Positions 49,649 through 57,907 of a stretch of 64,000 nucleotides of DNA are shown here, piece by piece. The notes under the pieces were generated by a model. That model was not told the DNA's origin and searched no databases. It saw only the letters and a list, made by a program, of their open reading frames with translations. The position numbers were made by a program, and so were the translations under genes. The stretch lies in assembly GCA_045601425.1 (NCBI GenBank), contig JAZRZP010000022.1, forward strand, positions 1-64,000, given 5' to 3'. Each line of letters opens with the position of its first letter. Position 1 is the stretch's first letter. The DNA is from UBA1219 sp045601425. GTDB taxonomy: Bacteria; Bacteroidota; Bacteroidia; Bacteroidales; P3.

Positions 49649-50911
49649 ATGAAAGATAAAAACATAGAGTTGAGAAGCTCTGAAGTACAAGAAATACTAG
49701 GACGTCCTCCTAGGAAAATAATAAAGAGTGGTATTGCAGTAATATTTATCGTTATGACATTGCTTTTTGTCGGGAGTTATTTCATCAAATATCCCGAAGT
49801 TCTGACATCTTCTATCACTGTTACGACTGAAAATCTCCCAGCGGGGGTAGTGTCAAAGTTGTCAGGAAGAATTGATTCGGTCTTTGTGACAGAAAAACAG
49901 CATGTATCGAATGGTGATTTGTTGGCTGTACTAGAAAATCCAGCTTGCTTTGAAGATGTGCAGTTGCTTAAATTGACAATGGATACGATTGATGCTTGTA
50001 GACCATTGCTTTTGGGAGATCTGCAACCGTACTATACTTCTTTTCTGAAAGCTCGTGAAGACTATCGGCATTTTTTGCAGACAGATTATCACAACCGTAA
50101 AATAAAGGTTATACAGAAGCAAATTGCGGTACAGAAACAACTTGTGAAAAAATCTAGAAATCAAGTCTATAACGGGAAGGAACAGGTTGAAGTGGCTCAT
50201 AGCCTTTATGTCATGGATTCGATGCTTTATGTTATGGATGCCCAGTCAATGAGTGGATTGCAGGTGTCAAGAAATAAATATCTGACTCAACAGCAATCTT
50301 ATGAGTCTACTCAGATGGATTTTGATAATCAACGCATTGCTATTCTTCAATTAGAACAGACGATTTTCGACCTGCAACATGAACGGGTAGAGGAGGAAAC
50401 GGATCTCGTCATATCTTTGAACACAGCACGTAATCAGTTGCTTTCGCAGATACAGGATTGGGAGCAGTCGTATCTTCTGAAAGCTCCGTGTGATGGAATT
50501 GCGACATTCACAAAATATTGGCAAAAAAACCAGAATGTGGCAGAGGGGGAAATTATTGTTACCGTAGTGCCTGAAAAACAACGTCATATTGTCGGCAAAA
50601 TACTGCTCCCTTCCCATGGAGCAGGAAAAGTAAAAGTTGGACAAATCGTCAACGTAAAGTTCGATGGATTCCCTTATATGGAGTATGGAATGGTGAAAGT
50701 AAGAATCTGTGATATTGCACTTGTTCCTGTGACTGAAGACGGAGCAGACAAATACCTATTAGAGGTGAATTTTCCGAATCATCTTGTGACAACTTATGGT
50801 AAAAAACTGAATTTTACTCAGAAAATGACAGGTACAGCAGAAATCGTAACTGACGATTTGTGTCTGTTGGACCGTTTCCTGAATCCCATAAGGTCATTGT
50901 TCCAGCGTTAG
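49649..50911 (+). CDS. HlyD-family membrane fusion protein
   Basis: Periplasmic adaptor linking the inner-membrane ABC exporter to an outer-membrane channel. One N-terminal helix (about 26-46, IAVIFIVMTLLFVGSYFI), a lipoyl-like half (LPAGVVSKLSGRIDSVFVTEKQHVSNGDLLAVLENP), a long coiled-coil hairpin (about 105-270), the second lipoyl half (LLKAPCDGIATF) and a beta-barrel region ending with KMTGTAEIV. Length 420. Twelve bases after the ABC gene; last gene of the locus. No TolC-like outer-membrane gene is present here. It converges with the barrel protein gene, 8 bases apart, with no visible terminator. Confidence 0.93.
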   Translation: MKDKNIELRSSEVQEILGRPPRKIIKSGIAVIFIVMTLLFVGSYFIKYPEVLTSSITVTTENLPAGVVSKLSGRIDSVFVTEKQHVSNGDLLAVLENPACFEDVQLLKLTMDTIDACRPLLLGDLQPYYTSFLKAREDYRHFLQTDYHNRKIKVIQKQIAVQKQLVKKSRNQVYNGKEQVEVAHSLYVMDSMLYVMDAQSMSGLQVSRNKYLTQQQSYESTQMDFDNQRIAILQLEQTIFDLQHERVEEETDLVISLNTARNQLLSQIQDWEQSYLLKAPCDGIATFTKYWQKNQNVAEGEIIVTVVPEKQRHIVGKILLPSHGAGKVKVGQIVNVKFDGFPYMEYGMVKVRICDIALVPVTEDGADKYLLEVNFPNHLVTTYGKKLNFTQKMTGTAEIVTDDLCLLDRFLNPIRSLFQR

Positions 50912-50919
50912 TTTAAATC

Positions 50920-52731
50920 TTATTTTACCGGGATGGTGTATGTGGCACCGAGTATGAAATTTATGCGTTGCGACGGGTAGTTGGTCCAGATGAAGTAGCG
51001 CTGGCAGGCCACGTTGTTGATGTCGGCGAAGAACGAAAGAGCCCTGCTGTAGCGGTATTCGAGGTCGATGTTTACACCGTATTTCATTTTTATGTCTTCT
51101 TCCACCCATTGCGAGCCTATGCGGTTCTGAGCTTTCCTATTGCCTATGAATCCGCCTTCCAGACGCGCGTAAAATTTGCTGTTGAGGTTGTATGCCACAG
51201 TGAGGTAGGCGTCCCATACCGGACGGTACCATGCTTCTTTTATGCCGTCGCCCTTTAGGTTGTAGTTGAAGAAATCTCCACGCACACCCACCGAAATCTT
51301 TTCATCGTAGTGGTAAACAATGTCGGCGTTCAGGTTGAGTATGTTCACGTCGTTGTAAACGGTTCTGTACACGTTGTTCAGCGAGTAGAACGTGTCGAGC
51401 ATGAAGAAATTCAGGTTTTTGTACAGGGTATACGATACCCCGATGCGGGTGTCGAATTTTTTTGTGAAATTGAATTTCATTTCGGCAAAAAGCTGGTTGT
51501 ATGTCGAGTTGCGTGTCTCGCAGCGCGGAGCGATGTATGGGTTCTCATTCCGGAGCGACTGCCAGCTGTGGTGTATGTAATCGCCGTAGAGACCGAAAGT
51601 AAGGTGGAGAATGTCGTTGAACAGCGTCTGTGAGAGGTCGATGTTGGGGAAGATTTTGAATCCCTTGTCTTCGTTGTTGGCATACGCGAATTTCAGTCCA
51701 ATGTTCATTTTGAAGCCGAAAGCCTTGAAACTGAAGTAAGGCTGTGCACCGAACAGCAGTGAACTGCTTAGGTACGAGCGGGTTGCCGCATTGGGGTCGA
51801 GAGAGGGCAGGGCAGGCATGGGCAGCAGGGTGCTGTCGCCCGAATTCTTGAAATAGTCGAGATTTATTTTAAGTCCGGCCATCTGCTTTTCGGTTCCCCA
51901 GAAGGCGAAGCCGTAGTGTGCATCGGCATTGAGCGAAAGGTTGAACTCGTTCGAGGAATATTTGTCGGCGAGGTCGGTAATGGCGAGGTTGGCTTCGTAG
52001 CCGAGCTGGTTCACGTCGGTATTGTTGCTCTTGAATTGGGCTTTCAGACCGAAATTATGGTAATATTGCGAGTAGTCGGATGTCTGAAGCTCGTTTTCCG
52101 TAGGATAAAGGCTGGAGAAGAGCGTGTCATGAAATCCGTAATAAAGGTTGTAGTCGTGAGTGTAGAATACGTTGGCCGAAAGCGTGTTCTTGGCCCATAT
52201 TTTCTTGCCGAAGACATCGGCGATGGTGTTCGAAAAGTGGTTCTTGCCATAGTCTTTGAGTGTCCACCACGAGGATTTGTGATAAATTCTCGCACCGTAG
52301 TTCAGCGTTTTGCTGCGGGTACTGTTGTAGTAAAGGTCGGCAAAGGGGGTGCAGTAGTTTCCGAATCCAAGTTTGATGTAGTTGTGGTACAGTCGCGAAG
52401 CCGGCTCGCCTACAACGCGTGCTGGCTGTATGGCTTCGGGAGCATATATCGTGTAAATTCTCTGGCTTTCAATGGAATAGGTGTATTCTGGCGTCATGGT
52501 GGCGGTATCCACAATGGCCGGAGCGACGTTTATCTTGTCGGAATTTTTCAAGGTAGGGTCGTAGCTGCCTAGTACAACAACTTTTTCGTTGTAGAAACTG
52601 GTGTCAGCTTTCTTGTTTTGAGCCGATACATGGACATTGCACGCCAGTGCCATTGCCAGCAGTGCAAAAGCCGAAATGTTTTGCCGTGTTTTCATAATGG
52701 ACATGTTTTTAATGTTTCTCATCGCTTTCAT
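50920..52731 (-). CDS. Outer-membrane beta-barrel protein
   Basis: A 603-residue protein with signal peptide ending NVHVSA-Q and many alternating amphipathic strands, e.g. YIKLGFGNYCTPFADLYYNS, and a C-terminal strand FILGATYTIPVK, typical of a TonB-receptor-like barrel without a clear plug domain. The ATG at 52731 overlaps the TGA of the upstream TPR gene as ATGA, arguing for translational coupling; a second ATG at 52695 (MKTRQNISAF) would give a more classical signal peptide and is possible. Probably works with the TPR protein. Function and ligand unknown. Confidence 0.72.
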   Translation of the reverse strand: MKAMRNIKNMSIMKTRQNISAFALLAMALACNVHVSAQNKKADTSFYNEKVVVLGSYDPTLKNSDKINVAPAIVDTATMTPEYTYSIESQRIYTIYAPEAIQPARVVGEPASRLYHNYIKLGFGNYCTPFADLYYNSTRSKTLNYGARIYHKSSWWTLKDYGKNHFSNTIADVFGKKIWAKNTLSANVFYTHDYNLYYGFHDTLFSSLYPTENELQTSDYSQYYHNFGLKAQFKSNNTDVNQLGYEANLAITDLADKYSSNEFNLSLNADAHYGFAFWGTEKQMAGLKINLDYFKNSGDSTLLPMPALPSLDPNAATRSYLSSSLLFGAQPYFSFKAFGFKMNIGLKFAYANNEDKGFKIFPNIDLSQTLFNDILHLTFGLYGDYIHHSWQSLRNENPYIAPRCETRNSTYNQLFAEMKFNFTKKFDTRIGVSYTLYKNLNFFMLDTFYSLNNVYRTVYNDVNILNLNADIVYHYDEKISVGVRGDFFNYNLKGDGIKEAWYRPVWDAYLTVAYNLNSKFYARLEGGFIGNRKAQNRIGSQWVEEDIKMKYGVNIDLEYRYSRALSFFADINNVACQRYFIWTNYPSQRINFILGATYTIPVK

Positions 52732-55700
52732 TCGTTAATGTCAATGATTTCTTCGTCTTTCTGGTTTTCGGGATTTTCGATGTTTTTCTTCATCTCTTCT
52801 TCCTGAAGTATTTCGTTGAGTTTTGCGGTAGCTTCAAGAACGAGGTCTTCGCCGTCGTAGTTGTCTATGATGCTCTGCAACGTCTGTTTGGCCTGAAGGT
52901 CGTTGCCGTTTATGTGGAATATGTCTGCCCAGAGAATGAATGTCTTGGCAGCCCAATAGTCGCTGTGTGGGTCGGAAATGGCTTCGTCGATGGCCAGTTC
53001 GGCGTTGGCGTAGTCCTTTTTCTTGAAATAGGATTCGGCTTCGCGGTAGGCGGCTTCGCCGGAATATTCGCCGTTGTCGGAGTTCCGCAAAGTCCGGTAG
53101 GCAACCATGGCACTGTCGGTGTAGCCCAAGGTGTAGAATGCTCTGGCTTTGCTGATGGCAGCTTCTTCGCGGTCTTCGGTGGAGTATTTCTCGCTGGACA
53201 AAATCACATTTGCCCTTTCGATGACGTTCTGGTAATCGGTGAGTTCGTAAAAGGTTCTCATCGCACCCATGCTGGCAAGCTGTATGTTGCCTTCAATTTC
53301 GGATACCTGCGCAAGTTGCATGAATAGAGAATTTGCTTTGGCATAACTCTTTGAATTGTAGGCTATTATTGCGGCATTTCGCAACGATGTCTCGGTGTAT
53401 TTCGATTTGGCCTGCGAGGCTACGTATTCGTAGTATGGCAGTGCCTCCTCGTTTTTTCCGTCTCTGTACAGACAGTCGGCAAGGTAGTAGGTGGCATTGA
53501 GTTTGAACAGTCCGTTGGGGAACTTTTTCAGGTAGTTTTTCAGGCCATTCACGGCTTTTGCAGTTTCTCCGCTGAAATAGTGTCCTTCGGCAGATACGAA
53601 GGTCATGGAGTCCTGTTCTATGTCCGAAATCACGACATTTGTGGTTTTCTGTACATAAGTGAAATATTCGTCAATGCGGCCTTGGTTGCTGTATATGTTT
53701 TTTACGGTGAGCAGTGCATCGCGTGATTCCGGTGTGCCGGGATACTTGCCAAGTATTTTGTCGAATACGGTGAGGGCTTCGGTCTCCCGTGAAGCGTTGT
53801 AGTGAATGATGCCGGTCTTCAGGAGTGCCTCCTTGGCATAGGAGCTGTTCGGGTATTTGTCAAGATACTGTTCGTAGTAGCGTAGGGCGTTCGAGTCGTC
53901 GTCGTTGAGCAGGTAAGTGCCGGCTATCTCGAATGTGGCCGACGGTGCAATGCTCGAATTGGGGTAGGTGGCAAGCAGGTTGTTCAGGCATGAAATCTTG
54001 TCGTTGTACTGTCCGAGTGCACCATACGAAAGTGCTTTCTGGTAGCAGGCGTAGTCTGCATCGACACCGCGGCTGGCAATGACCTTGTTGTAGTAGAAGA
54101 TGGCGTCGTTGAATTTCTTCTGTATGAAATAGCCGTCGGCGATGCGGTTGTTGGCGTCGTCAATCTGGCGTTTGTCGTCTGCGGTGTTGGCCGAGGCTGT
54201 GAATTTCTTGAAGTTCTCCACCGACATGGCGTAGTTTTTGAGTTTGTAGTTGGTGTAGCCGAGCGTGTACTGTGCCTGCAGGTTGTATTGGGACTGCTGT
54301 GCCGATGACGTTACGAAGAACTTGTCCAGATCGTTCTTGGCTTTACTGAACTGGTCCTTGCGGTAGTAGCATTCGCCGCGCAGGTAGTATGCGTCGGTGG
54401 TTACTTTTGCCAGAGCGTTGATTTTTATGGTTTTGGAAAAGAGTTTCTCGGCGTTGTCAATGTCGTTTCCGTTGAAGAGCTCTATGCCTCGGTTGAGTGC
54501 TATACGCTGGTATGCCTGATTGAGGGAGTGTGTCTTTTCAGGCAGTTTTTCGATGAGTTCGAGTGCGTTCTTGTAGTTGCGTGTCGAAAAATACAGCGAG
54601 GTCAGCAGCTCGTTTATTTCGTTCTTGTGCGAGGTCTTGGGGTACTGCGTGAGGTGGTTCTGGAGCAGCTGTATGGATTCGTTGAAGGGCGTGCGGCCGA
54701 TTTCACACGAAAGTTTCGCGTAATTGAAGAGTGCGTCCTCCTTGATTTTTTCGTTGTAATTCATGTTCGCCACCTGCCTGAATACCGTGAGGGCCTCCGG
54801 TTTCTGGTTCGTTTTCACGTAAATGTCGGCAAGGTGGTAGAGTGCGTTCTGAGCAATGCTGTCGTTCTCGGAAGCGAAATGTCTGAAGCATACTATCGCC
54901 GAGTCGTATTTCTGCAGCTGGTAGTAGCAGAACCCCATCTGGTATTCGTTGTCTTGCTGGGCGTAAGCGTTGGCCTGTTCGAAATATTTCAGCGCTTGAG
55001 CGTATTCCCCTTTGCGGTAGCACACTTCGCCCACCATCTGCTCTATCTCCGACTTGCGGGCATCGTTGGAATTGGCTATCAGTTCGGGAGCCATGGCAAT
55101 GAGGTCTTCCTCCTTGTCGAGGAAATAGTATATCTGTGCTATGTAGTACGGTACTATCTTGGCGAACTTCTTGTCTTTCTGGAGTTTCTGGAAATTGGCA
55201 AGGGCGAGGTCGTAGCTTTCTTCTTCGTACTGTATGTGTGCGTAGTAGTAGAGTGCAGAATTGGAGTATTTCGATTTGCCCTGCATTATGCGTGAAAAGT
55301 ATGGCTTGGCGTCTTTGGCCTCACCGTTCTGGAAAAGGCAGTATCCGACCTTGAACTCGTATTCGGAGCGGTGGCCGAAATCTATCTGCGAATCATCGAC
55401 TTTGCGGTATTCCGCAAGAGCGTTCTTGTAGTCCTTGTTGGCGTAATGATGGTTGGCGAGGAAGAAATGCGCCATGTTCACCTTCGAACTTTGCGGGTAT
55501 CTGCGTATGAATTCGTCGAGTTTTATCTTCGCGTCCTGATTCGACAGAAGCTGGGAGCATACTGCGGCATAATAGTATGAATTTTCGGTGTTTATGTCGA
55601 AATTCAACGATTTTTCTGCAATGATTTTCTCGAATGCATGCTGTGCCGATGCGTATTTTTCCTTCTCAAAAAGATCCAAGGCTCGCAGGTATTCTTCGTT

Positions 55701-55793
55701 CTTTCTGTCGCGTAGATCTGTACTTTGCCCCATAACGATATTGAACAACATCAGTGTACAGAGTATAACTGTTTGATATCTAAACTTCTGCAT
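52728..55793 (-). CDS. Large tetratricopeptide-repeat envelope protein
   Basis: A 1021-residue protein with signal peptide (MQKFRYQTVILCTLMLFNIVMG-Q) followed by TPR-like repeats over nearly the whole length, such as ALDLFEKEKYASAQHAFEKII, YFEQANAYAQQDNEYQMGFCYYQLQKYDSAIVCF and NEALPYYEYV-type units, with an acidic C-terminus (DEEIIDINE). It likely forms a periplasmic superhelical scaffold for protein interactions. The first ATG is at 55793; an in-frame TTG at 55814 is less likely. It forms a two-gene unit with the barrel protein. Similar large TPR proteins are common in Bacteroidota; the precise role is unknown. Confidence 0.82.
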   Translation of the reverse strand: MQKFRYQTVILCTLMLFNIVMGQSTDLRDRKNEEYLRALDLFEKEKYASAQHAFEKIIAEKSLNFDINTENSYYYAAVCSQLLSNQDAKIKLDEFIRRYPQSSKVNMAHFFLANHHYANKDYKNALAEYRKVDDSQIDFGHRSEYEFKVGYCLFQNGEAKDAKPYFSRIMQGKSKYSNSALYYYAHIQYEEESYDLALANFQKLQKDKKFAKIVPYYIAQIYYFLDKEEDLIAMAPELIANSNDARKSEIEQMVGEVCYRKGEYAQALKYFEQANAYAQQDNEYQMGFCYYQLQKYDSAIVCFRHFASENDSIAQNALYHLADIYVKTNQKPEALTVFRQVANMNYNEKIKEDALFNYAKLSCEIGRTPFNESIQLLQNHLTQYPKTSHKNEINELLTSLYFSTRNYKNALELIEKLPEKTHSLNQAYQRIALNRGIELFNGNDIDNAEKLFSKTIKINALAKVTTDAYYLRGECYYRKDQFSKAKNDLDKFFVTSSAQQSQYNLQAQYTLGYTNYKLKNYAMSVENFKKFTASANTADDKRQIDDANNRIADGYFIQKKFNDAIFYYNKVIASRGVDADYACYQKALSYGALGQYNDKISCLNNLLATYPNSSIAPSATFEIAGTYLLNDDDSNALRYYEQYLDKYPNSSYAKEALLKTGIIHYNASRETEALTVFDKILGKYPGTPESRDALLTVKNIYSNQGRIDEYFTYVQKTTNVVISDIEQDSMTFVSAEGHYFSGETAKAVNGLKNYLKKFPNGLFKLNATYYLADCLYRDGKNEEALPYYEYVASQAKSKYTETSLRNAAIIAYNSKSYAKANSLFMQLAQVSEIEGNIQLASMGAMRTFYELTDYQNVIERANVILSSEKYSTEDREEAAISKARAFYTLGYTDSAMVAYRTLRNSDNGEYSGEAAYREAESYFKKKDYANAELAIDEAISDPHSDYWAAKTFILWADIFHINGNDLQAKQTLQSIIDNYDGEDLVLEATAKLNEILQEEEMKKNIENPENQKDEEIIDINE

Positions 55794-55933
55794 AAAAAAA
55801 ATGTTTTTTTTCAAGTTACGAAAATACTACTTTTTTCTTTGTAAACTTTTTTGCCGCAACCTATTTTATAAACAGCAAAATGTTAGTGGTGAAATTTGTA
55901 AAAAAAACTTTTTCGGGGAAGGGATTTTTTTCG

Positions 55934-55941
55934 TATATTTG
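55934..55941 (+). promoter_or_regulatory. -7 element TATATTTG
   Basis: T-run, CG, TATATTTG, CA; 47 bases before the ATG at 55988. Confidence 0.7.
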
Positions 55942-55987
55942 CATTCTCGTAAAATAAGCGGAATAAACATAAAAAACTGATAATAAT

Positions 55988-56896
55988 ATGATTACAACAT
56001 TAGAAGATGTTTTGGCTCTGGCCAAATCAAAAGGCAAGAAAAGACTGGTGGCAGCGTATGCAAACGATGCACACACCATCGAAGCTGTTTACAATGCAAT
56101 AAAAGCCGGTATCGTTGACGGTACCTTGGTAGGCGACGAAGCTACAATAAAAGCCGTTTGTCAGGAACACGGTTTCGACTCCTCGGTATTCAGAATAGTT
56201 CAGGAAGCCGACGAAAACAAGGCTGGCGTGAAAGCCGTAGAACTCATCCGCAACGGTGAAGGCGACTTCCTTATGAAAGGCCTTCTGAGCACCGACAAGT
56301 ACATGCGTGCCATCCTCAACAAGGAAACCGGCCTCATGCCCGGCAAGAAAAACGACATGCTCACACACATCGCCGTATTCCAGATACCGAGATACCACAA
56401 GTTGCTCATCGCCAGCGACGTGGCTATCATTCCCGCTCCCGATATGAAACAGAAACAGTCCATACTCGGTTACCTTGTAAGCACTGCAAAATCCCTGCAG
56501 ATAGAAAAACCGAAAGTAGCCGTATTGGCAGCTACCGAACAGGTTTCTGTCGGCATGCCTGCCTGTGTCGAAGCTGCTATCATCAGCAAAATGGGCGAAC
56601 GCGGACAGATAAAGGGTGCTCTGGTTGACGGACCTCTGGCTCTCGACGTTGCCATCGACAAGGAAAGTGCTCAGGTTAAGAAACTTTCGGGCGAAGTGGC
56701 CGGCGATGCCGACTGCCTCCTTTTCCCGAACATTGAATCAGGAAACGTGTTCTACAAAGCCTGTACCAAATTTGGCGGTGCCGAACTCGGCTGCATGGTA
56801 GTAGGTGCAAAGGTTCCCTGCGTGCTCACTTCACGCGGCGACACGGCCAAGACAAAACTGTATTCTATAGCTCTGGCTTCGCTGCAATGCAAATGA
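55988..56896 (+). CDS. Phosphate butyryltransferase / phosphate acetyltransferase-like
   Basis: Transfers an acyl group between CoA and phosphate; in butyrate formers Ptb pairs with butyrate kinase. Family blocks: VAYANDAHTIEAVYNAI-like AAYANDAHTIE, FLMKGLLSTDKYMRAILNKETGLMPG, LTHIAVFQIPRYHKLLIASDVAIIPAPD, GALVDGPLALDVAIDKESA and LFPNIESGNVFYKA. 302 residues, the Ptb length, without the N-terminal domain of long Pta. No kinase gene follows; the gene ends in a terminator, so substrate (butyryl, acetyl or branched acyl) is uncertain. Confidence 0.88.
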   Translation: MITTLEDVLALAKSKGKKRLVAAYANDAHTIEAVYNAIKAGIVDGTLVGDEATIKAVCQEHGFDSSVFRIVQEADENKAGVKAVELIRNGEGDFLMKGLLSTDKYMRAILNKETGLMPGKKNDMLTHIAVFQIPRYHKLLIASDVAIIPAPDMKQKQSILGYLVSTAKSLQIEKPKVAVLAATEQVSVGMPACVEAAIISKMGERGQIKGALVDGPLALDVAIDKESAQVKKLSGEVAGDADCLLFPNIESGNVFYKACTKFGGAELGCMVVGAKVPCVLTSRGDTAKTKLYSIALASLQCK

Positions 56897-56915
56897 TTTT
56901 TTAACGTCATACTGA

Positions 56916-56952
56916 TTAAGGACTGCATTCAGACAGTCCTTAATTTTTTTTA
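56916..56952 (+). terminator. Rho-independent terminator
   Basis: TTAAGGACTG (56916-56925) pairs with CAGTCCTTAA (56934-56943), followed by T8. It lies between the acyltransferase and the PAS gene, which starts only 13 bases later. Confidence 0.88.
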
Positions 56953-56964
56953 AGCAATGTAATT

Positions 56965-57306
56965 ATGGAATATTTTGAAGAAATGGACGTGGCCATCACC
57001 GTGTGCGATACGGAGGGCAACATCCTCGACATGAACGGGAAATCGGCAAAGACTTTCGAAAAGTCGGGAGGCAAGAACCTCATCGGCGGAAGCCTGCTCA
57101 ACTGCCATCCCGAACCGGCAAAATCCAAGCTTATCGGCATGCTCGACAATCCGCGTACCAATGCCTATACTATTGAAAAGGAGGGCGTCAAGAAACTTAT
57201 CTACCAGACGCCGTGGTACGAAGACGGAGTGTTCAAGGGACTAGTGGAACTCTCGATGGTGATTCCTGCCGAAATGCCGCACTATGTACGCAAACCTGCA
57301 AAATAG
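56965..57306 (+). CDS. Single PAS-domain protein
   Basis: A 113-residue protein that is essentially one PAS fold: EEMDVAITVCDTEGNILDMNGKSAKTFEKSGG, then LLNCHPEPAKSKLIGML and a C-terminal sheet YQTPWYEDGVFKGLVELSMVIP. The conserved NCHP-x-PA block is typical of small stand-alone PAS proteins that may bind a haem, flavin or small ligand. No output domain is attached. There is no room for a promoter between the terminator and this gene, so it depends on read-through from the acyltransferase gene. Partner and signal unknown. Confidence 0.8.
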   Translation: MEYFEEMDVAITVCDTEGNILDMNGKSAKTFEKSGGKNLIGGSLLNCHPEPAKSKLIGMLDNPRTNAYTIEKEGVKKLIYQTPWYEDGVFKGLVELSMVIPAEMPHYVRKPAK

Positions 57307-57326
57307 TTTGCATGGTTCGAAAAAAG

Positions 57327-57354
57327 AGACTCCGTGTTGGAAAACACGGAGTCT
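57327..57354 (+). terminator. Rho-independent terminator
   Basis: A 12-bp perfect stem AGACTCCGTGTT/AACACGGAGTCT with loop GGAA, followed by a pyrimidine-rich tail. Closes the PAS gene. Confidence 0.85.
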
Positions 57355-57517
57355 GTCTCTTTCGTTAGGAATGTCTAAGTGTGTAAGTGTGGACATTGTG
57401 GTATTTGAAAGTTTTTTTTGAAAATATTTATTTTTTTCAACAATCTGAAAATCAATAAAATAGTAGCAGAAATGTGTATTTTTTTTAAAAATATTTTGCC
57501 AGTAAAAAAAAGTTCGT

Positions 57518-57525
57518 ATCTTTGC
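57518..57525 (+). promoter_or_regulatory. -7 element TATCTTTG upstream of the structured-RNA island
   Basis: A-run, TTCG, TATCTTTG, CA. Transcription would start near 57532 and run into the structured region and the four-gene operon. Confidence 0.7.
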
Positions 57526-57531
57526 ACTTGA

Positions 57532-57625
57532 AAAGTAATGTGTCATGATTTGCACAGAGAAAAGCGGGGTTGCAAGATTCATGGCACTTTGTGCCGGCTA
57601 ACAATCCGCCACGCGAGGAAAAGTA
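57532..57625 (+). ncRNA. Candidate structured 5' RNA segment
   Basis: Just after the promoter. A stem of 57564-57572 with 57602-57609 (GCGG-GTTG with CAATCCGC, one bulge, one G-U) encloses a GGCAC-TTT-GTGCC hairpin (57583-57595). An 18-codon ORF (57545) overlaps but looks accidental. Between 57625 and 57700 the DNA is very AT-rich with nothing recognisable. Confidence 0.4.
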
Positions 57626-57710
57626 ATTGTATAATTAATGATATAAAATATTGAAATAGAGTAAAATAACATATTGTGAATAATAGCGTTCGTCGCTGTT
57701 CTGAAAACAT

Positions 57711-57900
57711 CCTAAAGTTTGGCCACTGAAGGAATCGATCTCAGATGACAGTAGTGAATGCCTGCGTATATAGCGTGGGCATTCCTTGTCTGAGATTGAG
57801 GGTTAGGCCAAACACCTGGGATGTGGACAAGGTTGCCCACGTTTCTTTTGGTGTTTGGTCGAATTGTTTTTAGGTTAATGATGAGCGCGCCTAAAAACAA
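57711..57900 (+). ncRNA. Candidate novel structured RNA with mutually exclusive stems
   Basis: Stem A: GTTTGGCC (57717-57724) with GGCCAAAC (57806-57813). Inside it stem B: ATCTCAGA (57738-57745) with TCTGAGAT (57789-57796), and stem C: GAATGCC (57756-57762) with GGCATTC (57778-57784). Stem D: GGCCAAACACC (57806-57816) with GGTGTTTGGTC (57850-57860, 11 pairs, one G-U) uses the same strand as stem A, so A and D exclude each other; inside D is hairpin E (57821-57842, one mismatch). Last, stem F: TTGTTTTTAGG (57864-57874) with CCTAAAAACAA (57890-57900), whose loop contains two ATG codons of the next gene. The density of perfect helices is far above background. It could be a riboswitch-like leader, a functional RNA of the operon or an element end. 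I do not recognise a named RNA family. Confidence 0.6.
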
Positions 57901-57907
57901 GTGCGAA

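Noticed and set aside
50912..50919. Terminator between the HlyD gene and the convergent barrel gene
   Set aside because: Only eight bases lie between the two stops and no hairpin could be drawn.
57545..57601. An 18-codon ORF just after the promoter at 57518
   Set aside because: Very short, overlapped by a stable hairpin, no ribosome site and no recognisable peptide.
57802..57808. GTTAGGC resembling an integron attC core site
   Set aside because: The matching inverse core site is absent at the other end of the fold and no integron integrase is present.
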